Below are positions 37,585 through 46,832 of a DNA stretch of 64,000 bases, piece by piece. Made by a program: the position numbers and the translations under genes. The notes beneath the pieces were generated by a model. It searched no databases, was not told the DNA's origin, and saw nothing but the letters and a program-made list of their open reading frames with translations. The DNA comes from Candidatus Methanoplasma sp. Lineage in GTDB: Archaea > Thermoplasmatota > Thermoplasmata > Methanomassiliicoccales > Methanomethylophilaceae. Location: assembly GCA_031256955.1 (NCBI GenBank), contig JAIRPP010000008.1:272001-336000 (forward strand), read 5' to 3'. The first letter of the stretch is position 1, and each line of letters starts with the position of its first letter.

Positions 37585-38046
37585 TTACTCGACCTCCTCG
37601 ATTATCACTTCTATGTTGGCCGTCTCCTGGTTCCACTGGGTCGCCCTGCCCTGGGCCCTGGGCATGTGCCCGGGGATGGTCTGGCCCCTCGCGACGGTGA
37701 TCGTGGAGATCGCCATGTTGGAGACGTCCAGGCCCTTGTACTCCGCGTTGGAGGACGCGCTCAGCACGACCCCCAGTATCGCCTTGGACGCCTTGACGGG
37801 GTATCTCCCCGGGCCGACGCCCTTCTTGTGGGACACGCGCTTGTTGTACCTCTTGAGGGGCACGGGCCTCTCCTCGGCGATGACCTCCTCGAGGGCGCGG
37901 ACCGCGGACTCCACCTTCATCCCGCGGATCATGCCCGCGACCTCGCGGGCGAACTTCGGGGACACGGGCTGGTCCTTGGCGCGGGCCTTGGCCGATACGT
38001 CGGGGTCCGATACTGCTGTGTAGCCTTTGTTGATCATGTCTAGCAC
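37585..38046 (-). CDS. rpl22: Ribosomal protein L22 (uL22)
   Basis: REVAGMIRGMKVESAVRALEEVIAEERPVPLKRYNKRVSHKKG. Confidence 0.93.
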   Translation of the reverse strand: MLDMINKGYTAVSDPDVSAKARAKDQPVSPKFAREVAGMIRGMKVESAVRALEEVIAEERPVPLKRYNKRVSHKKGVGPGRYPVKASKAILGVVLSASSNAEYKGLDVSNMAISTITVARGQTIPGHMPRAQGRATQWNQETANIEVIIEEVE

Positions 38047-38047
38047 C

Positions 38048-38512
38048 TCACTTCAGCGGCATGAACCTCGACGACCTCGTCGCGCCCACTCCGGGCCCGG
38101 AGTGCTGCGGCGCCCTTCTCGTGAGCACGAACTCGCCGATGTAGTGGCCGATCATCTCCGCCTTGATCTCTATGTCCTTGAACTCCTTCCCGTTGTAAAC
38201 GCTGACGGTCTTGCCGACGAACTGGGGGAGGACGGGTATGTCCCTGCGGTGGGTCCTGACCGGGCCCTCCGCCGACTTGAGCTTGTCCACGAGCAGCTGC
38301 TGCTCGTAGTTGAGGTCGCGGAGGTAGGTCCTCCTCGCCCTCGACGGCAGCAGCTCCAGGACCTCTTCCGTGGACATCGCCAGGAGCTCCTCCATGGTGA
38401 AGCCGCGGTACAGGAACTCCTTCTTCCTCCGGGCCTGGATCGCCGACGCCTTCTTCCTCGACTTCCTGCGGGTGGCCTTCGCCGACCCCATTATCTTGCT
38501 TTTAGCCATCAA
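38048..38512 (-). CDS. rps19: Ribosomal protein S19 (uS19)
   Basis: FLYRGFTMEELLAMSTEEVLELLPSRARRTYLRD...HRRDIPVLPQFVGKTVSVYNGKEF. Confidence 0.94.
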   Translation of the reverse strand: MMAKSKIMGSAKATRRKSRKKASAIQARRKKEFLYRGFTMEELLAMSTEEVLELLPSRARRTYLRDLNYEQQLLVDKLKSAEGPVRTHRRDIPVLPQFVGKTVSVYNGKEFKDIEIKAEMIGHYIGEFVLTRRAPQHSGPGVGATRSSRFMPLK

Positions 38513-38515
38513 GCA

Positions 38516-39205
38516 TCACTTCCTCTTCTTGGGCGCCAGGAACCCGACCTTCTGTCCCGGCGACGCGGTTCTCTTCTGGCAGTTCGGTCCGCCCACGTGC
38601 GGGTGGCTTCCTCCACCGTGCGGGTGATCGACGGCGTTCATCGCCACGCCCTTGACCTTCTTGTTCGCGGTGGACCTGGACCTCAGGGTGAGGTAGTTCT
38701 TCCCCGCCTTGGCCAGGGGCTTGTCGCCCCTGCCGCCCCCGGCGACCACGCCTATGGCGGCGCGGCACCCGGGGTTCAGCTCCTTCATGGCCCCGGACGG
38801 CATCAGCACGACGACCTTCTCGCCCCTGCTGACCACCGTCGCCGAGGACCCGGCGGTCTTGACGAACTTGCCGCCGTCCCCCGGCTTGGCCTCGATGTTG
38901 TGCACCGCGGTCCCCTCGGGTATGTTGGACAGGGAGGTTATGTTGCCCGCGGCGACCTCGGTGCCGCCGACGGCGAGCCTCTGCCCGACCTTCGTCCCCT
39001 GGACCGCCAGCTGGTAGTCCGTGACCCCGCCGAAGTCGACGACGGCCAGCGGGCTCGTCCTCCCCGGCGCCTGGATCAGGTCCTTTATGGTCCCCGCGCC
39101 CTCGTTGAACTGGGGCAGGCGGACGTCGTCGACGTGCCTGTGGCTGGGGGAGCGGTAGTGGGAGCCTCCGCGGCCCCTCCTCTGCGTTATAAGTCTCTTT
39201 CCCAT
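38516..39205 (-). CDS. rpl2: Ribosomal protein L2 (uL2)
   Basis: MGKRLITQRRGRGGSHYRSPSHRHVDDV...KGVAMNAVDHPHGGGSHPHVG. Confidence 0.95.
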   Translation of the reverse strand: MGKRLITQRRGRGGSHYRSPSHRHVDDVRLPQFNEGAGTIKDLIQAPGRTSPLAVVDFGGVTDYQLAVQGTKVGQRLAVGGTEVAAGNITSLSNIPEGTAVHNIEAKPGDGGKFVKTAGSSATVVSRGEKVVVLMPSGAMKELNPGCRAAIGVVAGGGRGDKPLAKAGKNYLTLRSRSTANKKVKGVAMNAVDHPHGGGSHPHVGGPNCQKRTASPGQKVGFLAPKKRK

Positions 39206-39214
39206 AAGATCACC

Positions 39215-39496
39215 TCAGAACACTCCGACCCTCATGCCGACGTCTTCGGCGGAGTAGCCTTCCTCCAGCTTGATTATGGCGTGCTTGCCGTCCTTCTGTA
39301 TCTTGGTCCAGACGCGCTCGACCTTGACCTCGAAGCGCTCCTCGAAGGCGTCCTTCACGTCGGACTTGCTGGCCTGCCTGTGCACGATGAACTCGATCTT
39401 GTTGCCGTCCTTGTACTTCTGCCTGGGGGTCCCGGACATGTAGTTGAGGGACTTCTCGGTCACGTACGGTCTGATGAGTATGTCGCTCTGCTTCAT
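39215..39496 (-). CDS. rpl23: Ribosomal protein L23 (uL23)
   Basis: MKQSDILIRPYVTEKSLNYMSG...KIEFIVHRQASKSDVKDAFEERFEVKVERVWT; internal start of ORF 39215..39964. Confidence 0.94.
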   Translation of the reverse strand: MKQSDILIRPYVTEKSLNYMSGTPRQKYKDGNKIEFIVHRQASKSDVKDAFEERFEVKVERVWTKIQKDGKHAIIKLEEGYSAEDVGMRVGVF

Positions 39497-40263
39497 TGCG
39501 TCCACTCCCCTATCTTCGCCATGGCGGACCTGGTGTACACCGCGAGCCTCCCCGCGTCCCCTCCGGGCGCGAGCAGCCCCGCGCTGAGGGACCCGACCGC
39601 CTCGACCTCCACGCCCGGGAGGTTGGCCGCGCCCTTGAACACGGGCGCGTCCCTCTCCGAGACGACGATCAGCACGGAAACGGGGGTCCTGTACCTCCTG
39701 TTCCTCATCTTTCCGCGGCCGGCGCGGATCTTGCGGCCGTCCTTGGCCCTCTCCAGGTCGTATCCGACGCCTATGACGTCGAGGACGCCGCTTATCTCGG
39801 ACGTGGCCGAGAGGTTCTGGAACTCGTCCTCCACCACTATGGGGAAGGACAGGGAGTCGTCGAACCTGTGCCCGCGGGCCTTGACGGAATCGGCGCTGCC
39901 GGTCGCGGCCAGCGCGGACGCGCGGGCTATGGCGAGCTCCTTCCTGTTGACCTTCTGGGCCCATATCTTCTCAACCTTCGGGGGGTGCGCCCTCCTGCCG
40001 CTCACGTTGTTGGGCGACTGGGTGGCCTTCCTCCCGTCCTTGAGCCTCTGGACGCGGGACACGCCGCGCCCCTTGCCCCAGGTGCTGACGGAGTGCCTCA
40101 TGCCCGCGCGGGGCGCGGACCCGTACGGCTGCCTGGCGTTGGCGGCGGCCGCGAGGACGGCCTTCTTTATTATGTCCGGCCTGTACTGCGCCGAGAACGC
40201 CGCGGGTACGTCGATGGTGCCTGAGACCTCTCCCTTCATCGAGTAAACGTTGGTCTGTGTCAT
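39493..40263 (-). CDS. rpl4: Ribosomal protein L4 (uL4)
   Basis: MTQTNVYSMKGEVSGTIDVPAAFSAQYRPDIIKKAVLAAAANARQPYGSAPRAGMRHSVSTWGKGRGVSRV. Confidence 0.94.
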   Translation of the reverse strand: MTQTNVYSMKGEVSGTIDVPAAFSAQYRPDIIKKAVLAAAANARQPYGSAPRAGMRHSVSTWGKGRGVSRVQRLKDGRKATQSPNNVSGRRAHPPKVEKIWAQKVNRKELAIARASALAATGSADSVKARGHRFDDSLSFPIVVEDEFQNLSATSEISGVLDVIGVGYDLERAKDGRKIRAGRGKMRNRRYRTPVSVLIVVSERDAPVFKGAANLPGVEVEAVGSLSAGLLAPGGDAGRLAVYTRSAMAKIGEWTQ

Positions 40264-40268
40264 CTTTC

Positions 40269-41267
40269 TCACGCTCCCTGCTTCGATTCGGTGGAGACGT
40301 AGGTTATCTCCGGCGCCGCGACGTCCGCCTTCTTGGGGGCCCTCGCCGCGTCTCTGAGCCTTATGAGCCTCTTGGTCGGGCCGGGGACGGACCCGTGGAT
40401 GAGGACGTAGGTGTTCCTCACCTCGCCGTAGTTGAGGAAGCCGCCCTTCGGGTTGACCTCCTCGCCGTCGGCTCCGACCTTGACTATCTTCTTGTTGAAC
40501 TCGGTCCTCTGGTGGTATCCGAGCTGGCCCGCCTGGGGGACGGTGCCCCTGACGTACCCGGGCCTCTTGGGCCCGAGGTTGCCTATCCCGCGGCGGTGCT
40601 TGCTGTTCCTGTGGGAGAGCAGCTTGACCCCCCAGCGCTTGGTGACGCCCTGGAAGCCCTTGCCCTTGGTGACCGCTATGACGTCGACGAAGGCGCCGTC
40701 GGCCGCGAACGCGGTCACGGGGACCTCCTGTCCGAGCAGGCCCTTGGCGTACTCCATCCTGTCCTTGACGGTCCCTCCGCCGATCCTGAGCTCCATGAGG
40801 TCGGGGACCTTCTTGGGGACCCCGGTGATCTTCTTGGGCTGCGTGTAGGCGAGGACGCGGACGTCCTCGAAGTCGGCTCCGGAATACTTGTCGAACCCCG
40901 CGGGCCCGTGGCCCGCCGGGGAGCTTATCCTCTTGGACAGCAGGGGGTCTAGGTCCTGCGCCCACACCTCGCCGGCGGTCTTGAGCCCTATCACCGTGCT
41001 CTCGTAGAATCTGACCGCGGCGACTTTCATCGGCGGCACCTCGACCACCGTGACCGGCACCTGGACCTCCATCCCAGAGGTGGTGCTCTTGGGCCTCTTG
41101 TCGACTATGAACGCATGCGTCATGCCGACCTTGTATCCCGCGAACCCCTGTATCTTAGGGGCTCCGCTGATGTCGGGCCATGAATCGAGCCTCGGGGTCT
41201 GCGACTGTGCTCTCTTCCTCGGGCCGAAGCCTTTGGATCCTCTCTTTGGACGTCTCCTTTGTGGCAT
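40269..41267 (-). CDS. rpl3: Ribosomal protein L3 (uL3)
   Basis: MPQRRRPKRGSKGFGPRKRAQSQTPRLDSWP...KGKGFQGVTKRWGVKLLSHRNSKHRRGIGNLGPKRPGYVRGTVPQAGQLGYHQRTEFNK. Confidence 0.95.
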   Translation of the reverse strand: MPQRRRPKRGSKGFGPRKRAQSQTPRLDSWPDISGAPKIQGFAGYKVGMTHAFIVDKRPKSTTSGMEVQVPVTVVEVPPMKVAAVRFYESTVIGLKTAGEVWAQDLDPLLSKRISSPAGHGPAGFDKYSGADFEDVRVLAYTQPKKITGVPKKVPDLMELRIGGGTVKDRMEYAKGLLGQEVPVTAFAADGAFVDVIAVTKGKGFQGVTKRWGVKLLSHRNSKHRRGIGNLGPKRPGYVRGTVPQAGQLGYHQRTEFNKKIVKVGADGEEVNPKGGFLNYGEVRNTYVLIHGSVPGPTKRLIRLRDAARAPKKADVAAPEITYVSTESKQGA

Positions 41268-41571
41268 ATGCTCACATTCCTGCGAGGGTCTCTTCGCTAA
41301 CCTCGCGCATTATAGACGAACGCGTCTTATGCTCCTACCGTGACGCCGATTCATCTCGAAAACTTCGACATGAGTGAATATGGGTTGCCTAGGCATTGCC
41401 CGTGCGTCTGGTCGGACATACAGCAGTCCAATCTTAGGTCTCGTATAATGGACAGGTATTTAAAGATGCGTTTTTCCGGGGCGGCTCCGCGCCGCGGAGG
41501 GGGGCGGGCCCCGTTAAAAGATGTCGAATCGCGCGCCCGGGCGCGACGCGCCCTCCCCCCCCCCCATCGGG

Positions 41572-41892
41572 TCAGAGCCCCTTCTTCGCCTTGTCCTGCG
41601 CCCTCTTCATGCGGGCCTTCGCGTCGAAGCCCGTCGCCTTCTCCGCGAACGCGTTGAGCCTCCTCTTGCTGTCGAGGATCTCGTCGTCCCCCATCTCCCC
41701 CTGCCTGTTGGCGGTGGAGATCTCCATCCTGTCCTTGGACGCCACCCTCACCTCTATCCTCGCCAGCACCCCGTAGGACGAGACCAGCGCCTCGCCCTCC
41801 CTGGAGACGTTGCCGAAGGTCTCCGCCATCAGCTTCTCCAGCAGGTCGCCGTCTATGTTCTTGAACCAGCCCTTCTTTATGTCGTAGTCCAT
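41572..41892 (-). CDS. Conserved archaeal hypothetical protein (DUF5611-like)
   Basis: MDYDIKKGWFKNIDGDLLEKLMAETFGNVSREGEALVSSYGVLARIEV. Confidence 0.6.
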   Translation of the reverse strand: MDYDIKKGWFKNIDGDLLEKLMAETFGNVSREGEALVSSYGVLARIEVRVASKDRMEISTANRQGEMGDDEILDSKRRLNAFAEKATGFDAKARMKRAQDKAKKGL

Positions 41893-41896
41893 CCTA

Positions 41897-42895
41897 TCAC
41901 ATCCTCATCATAAGATCGTTGAACATCCCGCGGTCCAGGTCGGACGGCGTCCCCAACAGGGACTCCGCCCTCATGTACGATTCCCACGCCGCCCTGCACC
42001 CGCACGGCGCGGGCGCGTCCAGGTCGCGCGGGTCCTGCGTGAACGAGAACCTCTCCACCGCGGCCAGCGCGGCCGCGTCGCACGCGCCGCAGTTGTGGGC
42101 CCCCCTGGCGGACCCTCCGCCGGACGGGGACGACATCACCCTGGCGCGCACCGTCCCCGACATCCTCCTCATGGCCTCGATCAGGGACCATATCCACGGC
42201 GGCCTCAGCTCGCCCTGGGACCAGAGCCTCTCCGCCCTGGTGGCCCTCTGCACGTTGAGCGGGTTGACGGATATCTCGTCGGAGAACTCGTCCGCGAACG
42301 CGGCCGACGAGACCGCGTCCTCTATCGCCCGCGATTCCGTCATGAACGGGGGCTTCAGCATCACGTAGGTGCGGACCGAGAGGCCCGCGCCCTTGACCGC
42401 CAGGGCCGCGCGGCGGCAGTCCCCGGGCCCGAAGCCCTTCCCTATGGACCTCTCCAGGACCTCCGGGTCGGAGCTCTCCAGCCCGAACGCCACGGTGGCG
42501 TTGCGGGGGAGGGACGCGACCGCCTCGGCCGTCACGAACTCGGGGCGGCTCTCGAACAGCAGGCGCTCGCACCCCGCGAACTCGGAGAATATCCTCTCGC
42601 GCACCGCGAGGGGTATCTCCGCCTCGTCCAGGAAGCTCCCGGACGTGTATATCTTGACGAACGGCTCGCCGGCGTACCGGGACAGGACCTCGCCGATCTG
42701 CGCGCTCAGGTCGCCCTCGGTCACCCCGCGGACCGACGCCCTGCCGTATCCGCACATGGAGCAGCCCCCCTTCTTCGCCCAGGCGCACCCGTCCGTCCTG
42801 AGTATGGCGACCATGGCGTCGACGGGGGCCCCTCCGGACATGTCCCTCTCCTTCCAGACGGCCTCCGGCCTGTCCGGCGACGGCGCCTCCCTCAT
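41897..42895 (-). CDS. Archaeosine biosynthesis radical SAM protein (RaSEA-like)
   Basis: CAWAKKGGCSMCGYG, LFESRPEFVTAEAVA, VAFGLESSDPEVLERSIGKGF, YVMLKPPFMTESRAIEDAV; Elp3-like radical SAM subset. Confidence 0.8.
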   Translation of the reverse strand: MREAPSPDRPEAVWKERDMSGGAPVDAMVAILRTDGCAWAKKGGCSMCGYGRASVRGVTEGDLSAQIGEVLSRYAGEPFVKIYTSGSFLDEAEIPLAVRERIFSEFAGCERLLFESRPEFVTAEAVASLPRNATVAFGLESSDPEVLERSIGKGFGPGDCRRAALAVKGAGLSVRTYVMLKPPFMTESRAIEDAVSSAAFADEFSDEISVNPLNVQRATRAERLWSQGELRPPWIWSLIEAMRRMSGTVRARVMSSPSGGGSARGAHNCGACDAAALAAVERFSFTQDPRDLDAPAPCGCRAAWESYMRAESLLGTPSDLDRGMFNDLMMRM

Positions 42896-43045
42896 CGCCG
42901 GCTCACGCCCCGGCGGGTGGGGCCGCGGGCCCCCGTGTCGCGATCGTTTTTCATCATAGCATGAGCTCCGGCGCCAAGCACGCCCCCTTCCAGATATTTA
43001 AGAAATATTAATAAAGTACTGTCCAATGGAGACTGCGGGCATATC

Positions 43046-44392
43046 ATGGCTCTCAGAATAATTGTGATCGGGTCCGGCGCGGCCGGGATGACCGCCGCGT
43101 CCGCCGCCAGGAGCGCGGACCCCGCGGCCGAGATAACGCTGTTCACCGAGGACGAGCACGTCTCGTACTCCCCCTGCGTCATACCGTGGGCTATAGAGGG
43201 CAAAGTCTCTTGGGAGGGCATGGTCATGCACGCCCCCGAATACTACGCCAGGGAGAGGAACATAAAGATATTCACGAAGACGGCCGCGACCGTGGACGGC
43301 GACGCGAAGAAGGTGTCCGCCGGCGGGAGGGAATACGAGTACGACTCCCTCGTCATAGCCGCGGGGAGCAAGCCGTTCCTGCCCCCGATACCCGGGGCGG
43401 GCCTGGACGGCGTGTTCACCGTCAAGACCGTCGGCGACGGGAAGCGCATCCAGAAGGCCGTCGGCTCCACCGACCGCGTCGCCATAGCCGGCGCCGGGGT
43501 CATAGGGCTGGAGATCGCCGCCGGGCTCGCGGGGATGGGCAAGAAGGTCACCGTCATCGAGATGATGGACCAGGCGATACCGCGCATAGCCGACAGGGAC
43601 ATGGCCGACCCGGTGCAGAGGCGCCTGGAGGAGATGGGCGTGGAGTTCGCGATGAGCGCCCCGGTGCAGAGCGTGTCGGGGGAGGGCTCGGTCTCCGGGA
43701 TCGTCGCGGGCGGGCGTGAATACCCGTGCGGGGCGGTCATATTCGCGACCGGCGTCAGGGCGTGCCTGGACATACCGAAGGCGATGGGGCTCGACATAGG
43801 GATCCTGGGCGGGGTGGCGGTGTCGCCGACCCTGCAGCCGTATAAGAAGGGGCGCCTGGTGCCCGGGGTCTACCTGGCGGGGGACCTCGTCCAGTGCGAG
43901 TCGGCCGCCGTCCCCGGGCCTACCATGAGCCAGCTCGGGTCCACCGCGGTGAGGCAGGGGGCGGTGGCCGGCAGGAACGCCGCGGGCGGGCGGGAGACGT
44001 TCGGGCCCGTCGCCAGCCCATGGGTGAGCGTCATAGGCGGGAAGCACATCGCGGGCGCGGGGATCTCCACCGGCCTGGCGTCCTGGTACGGGGTCGACGT
44101 CGTCTCGGGCAAGGCGACGGGGCTGACCAGGGCGAGGTACTACCCGGGGGCTGGCGAGCTCACGGTCAAGGTGCTGGCGGAGCGCTCGTCCCGCAGGATA
44201 ATAGGGGCGCAGATACTGGCGGACGAGGACGCCACGGGGCGCATAGACTGGCTGGCGTCCGCCATAGCGGCGGGGGCGTCCGCGGACGGGTTCCTGGCGC
44301 GCTCGGAGAACGCGTACTGCCCCCCGACCTCCATGGTCAGGGACGTGGTCGTGTCCGCCGTGGAGGACCTCGTCGCGAACCTGGGCGCGTGA
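43046..44392 (+). CDS. FAD-dependent pyridine nucleotide-disulfide oxidoreductase (NADH oxidase/CoA-disulfide reductase-like)
   Basis: IIVIGSGAAGMTAASAARSADPAAEITLF...YSPCVIPWAIEGKV; second Rossmann AIAGAGVIGLEIAAGLAGMGKKVTVIE. Confidence 0.88.
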   Translation: MALRIIVIGSGAAGMTAASAARSADPAAEITLFTEDEHVSYSPCVIPWAIEGKVSWEGMVMHAPEYYARERNIKIFTKTAATVDGDAKKVSAGGREYEYDSLVIAAGSKPFLPPIPGAGLDGVFTVKTVGDGKRIQKAVGSTDRVAIAGAGVIGLEIAAGLAGMGKKVTVIEMMDQAIPRIADRDMADPVQRRLEEMGVEFAMSAPVQSVSGEGSVSGIVAGGREYPCGAVIFATGVRACLDIPKAMGLDIGILGGVAVSPTLQPYKKGRLVPGVYLAGDLVQCESAAVPGPTMSQLGSTAVRQGAVAGRNAAGGRETFGPVASPWVSVIGGKHIAGAGISTGLASWYGVDVVSGKATGLTRARYYPGAGELTVKVLAERSSRRIIGAQILADEDATGRIDWLASAIAAGASADGFLARSENAYCPPTSMVRDVVVSAVEDLVANLGA

Positions 44393-44396
44393 TAGG

Positions 44397-45158
44397 ATGA
44401 ACTTCCAGGAATACAGGAGGATATACGACGGGCTGAGGCAGCCCGGGGACATAGACCGCCTCGTGGGCGACGGGTACGACAGGAGGCTGGTGGAGACGCT
44501 GTTCACGCAGAAGATGAGCAGGGACGTCAAGAAGAGGTACCACGCCGTCAAGAACCATACGGGGAAGATGCTGAGGGAATGGAGGAAGGGCAAGACCCTC
44601 ATGGAGATAGCGAACCACTACGCCTTCCCGCCGATCCTGACGGCCATGTTCATCTTCCAGGAGGACGGGACCACCAGGAAGCAGTTCTGGGAGTACATAA
44701 GGGAGCCGGAGCTGCTGGAGAGCGCCGAGACGGCGGACGAGGTGAGGGACGTCGTGAAGAACGACTACGTCTACTCCCCGTGGGCCAACGACCTGCAGAA
44801 GGAGCGGGGGATCTGGGGGGAGGAGCTGCTCCAGGGGTGGCTGGACTCCCAGGGGATAGGATACAAGACGGAGAAGGACCTCCGCGGCGGGGAGGGGCAG
44901 AAGACCCCCGACTGCCTCCTGGACGAGCCGATGGCCTACGACGGCAGGAAGATCTGCTGGGTCGAGAGCAAGGCGTCGTTCGGGGACAACGTCGAGTTCA
45001 GGTTCAACAGCAGGAAGCAGCTGATCCCGTACACCAAGCTGTTCGGCCCGGGCGTGGTCGTCTACTGGACCGGGTGCCTGGAGGACCTGGAGACCCCGGA
45101 GGGCGTATACGTGGCGGACATGTCCATACTGGACAAGAGGCTCGGGAAGATCGAGTGA
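44397..45158 (+). CDS. HTH plus TPD-motif PD-(D/E)XK nuclease-like protein, archaeal relative of CDIN1/C15orf41
   Basis: EKDLRGGEGQKTPDCLLDEPM...KICWVESKASFGDNVEFRF...QLIPYTKLFGPGVVVYWTG; TPD motif and E-x-K core. Confidence 0.75.
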   Translation: MNFQEYRRIYDGLRQPGDIDRLVGDGYDRRLVETLFTQKMSRDVKKRYHAVKNHTGKMLREWRKGKTLMEIANHYAFPPILTAMFIFQEDGTTRKQFWEYIREPELLESAETADEVRDVVKNDYVYSPWANDLQKERGIWGEELLQGWLDSQGIGYKTEKDLRGGEGQKTPDCLLDEPMAYDGRKICWVESKASFGDNVEFRFNSRKQLIPYTKLFGPGVVVYWTGCLEDLETPEGVYVADMSILDKRLGKIE

Positions 45159-45194
45159 GCGGGCGGCGCGGGCCCCCGCGCGCGCCCGGCCGGG

Positions 45195-46085
45195 TCAGCC
45201 CGACCCGGCCTCTCTGCGGATCTCGCCCATGGTGGCGGTCCTCTCCGCGAACGCGTTGTGCTTGTGGATGGATTCCTCGGACTCGCTCTCCACCCTGACC
45301 TCCACGTCGTCCGGCAGGCCCGGGCACTCCGACGCGAGCGACTTCAGCACATGGCGCACCACGTCCTCCACGAACTTGGGGTTGGAGTGGGCGTTTATGA
45401 CGACCTTGCCCTCGTCGTCCCTCTTCAGGAGCTCGTAGGTGGGGGACGAGAACGACCTCTCCACCAGGTCTATCAGGTCGTCCGCCTCCACGTCCACGGA
45501 CTCGTCCATGGACAGCGTCAGCCTGCAGACGTTCCTCTGGTTGTGCGACATCACCGGCGGGTCCGCGGCGCACGACAGCATCTCCCTCACGGTCTGCTGG
45601 GCGCACGGGCAGGCGGTCATCCCTATGGCGTCCACCCCTATGGACTTCCTGACGGGGGATCCCCTGGCGACGCGCCCCGCCCCGCGGAGGACGTACGCCT
45701 CCAGGGTCTCGCGGCCGAAAGGGGTCCTGCTCTGCTTGAAGTAGTCGGCCCTTATGTCGACGTCGGCGGTCAGGGCGTACTCGTGGTGCTCCAGGAGCTT
45801 CCCGCATATGTCCGCCGCGACGTTCTCCAGCCCGGACACCGGGCGGGAGAGGCTCTCCTCCAGGACCGCGGTGAGGACCTCCACGTTGCGAGACAGGTGC
45901 GACCCCTTCTGGGCCGCCGGCAGGTCCACCGACAGGTCGATGGTGCAGTTCAGCGCGCCGTTGAGCGCGCCGTTGACCCCGTCCCTCCTGACCAGGATCG
46001 GCTTGCGGACGCCTTTCACGCCGACCTTGGTCAGCTTGAAGCCGGTCTCGCCTTTTTTGTATTGGACGTCGCACTTGAGCGTCAT
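45195..46085 (-). CDS. mptA: GTP cyclohydrolase MptA (FolE2/GCYH-IB family)
   Basis: GMTACPCAQQTVREML, MSHNQRNVCRLTLSMDE; GVKGVRKPILVRRDG. Confidence 0.9.
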   Translation of the reverse strand: MTLKCDVQYKKGETGFKLTKVGVKGVRKPILVRRDGVNGALNGALNCTIDLSVDLPAAQKGSHLSRNVEVLTAVLEESLSRPVSGLENVAADICGKLLEHHEYALTADVDIRADYFKQSRTPFGRETLEAYVLRGAGRVARGSPVRKSIGVDAIGMTACPCAQQTVREMLSCAADPPVMSHNQRNVCRLTLSMDESVDVEADDLIDLVERSFSSPTYELLKRDDEGKVVINAHSNPKFVEDVVRHVLKSLASECPGLPDDVEVRVESESEESIHKHNAFAERTATMGEIRREAGSG

Positions 46086-46180
46086 GATGGCTCGTCAATG
46101 CTCTCATTGTTTAAAAGAGAGGGCCCCGGGGCGGGGGATGGCCCCTTCGGGGCCGCGCAAACCTATTAACCGCGCCGGCG

Positions 46181-46828
46181 ATGGGATGGCCGATGATGTG
46201 CGGGCTGGACGAGGCGGGCAGGGGATCCGTCATGGGGCCGCTGGTGGTCGGGGCCGTGTTCGCGGAATCCGACGACGGGCTCAGGGAGATGGGCGCGAGG
46301 GACTCCAAGAAGCTGACCCCGAAGGCGCGCGCCAGGCTCTACGGCGAGATCACCTCCGGATACGAATGGAGGGTGGTGGTCGCCTCCGCGGCCGAGATAG
46401 ACGCGAGGATGGGGCTCGCGTCCCTGAACGACATAGAGGCGGACATGTTCGCCGAGGCCGCCTCGGGGTCCGGCGCGGACGTCGTGTACGCGGACTGCCC
46501 GGACGTGAACGAGGACAGGTTCTCCAGGGCCATGACGGCCAGGCTCGGGGTCAGGACGGTGGCGGAGCACGGCGCGGACGACTCCCGCCCCATAGTGTCC
46601 GCCGCGTCCATCGTGGCCAAGGTCACCAGGGACCGCATGATGGCGGAGATCTGGGAGGAGCTGGGGGCGGACGCCGGCAGCGGGTATCCCGGAGACGCGC
46701 GCACCATGGGGTTCATAGAAAAATGGATAAGAGAGCACGGGAGTGCGCCAGAGCATGCGCGCCGCTCCTGGGAGCCCGTGAGGCGCCTCACGACGCTCTC
46801 CAAGGCTTCCAGGCTGAGCGACTGGTGA
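46181..46828 (+). CDS. rnhB: Ribonuclease HII
   Basis: CGLDEAGRGSVMGPLVVGAV, DSKKLTPKAR, IVSAASIVAKVTRDR, SGYPGDARTMGFI. Confidence 0.94.
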   Translation: MGWPMMCGLDEAGRGSVMGPLVVGAVFAESDDGLREMGARDSKKLTPKARARLYGEITSGYEWRVVVASAAEIDARMGLASLNDIEADMFAEAASGSGADVVYADCPDVNEDRFSRAMTARLGVRTVAEHGADDSRPIVSAASIVAKVTRDRMMAEIWEELGADAGSGYPGDARTMGFIEKWIREHGSAPEHARRSWEPVRRLTTLSKASRLSDW

Positions 46829-46832
46829 TAAA

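Noticed and set aside
38027-40246. 739-aa plus-strand ORF opposite S19/L2/L23/L4
   Set aside because: Antisense to four clear ribosomal protein genes; artefactual composition.
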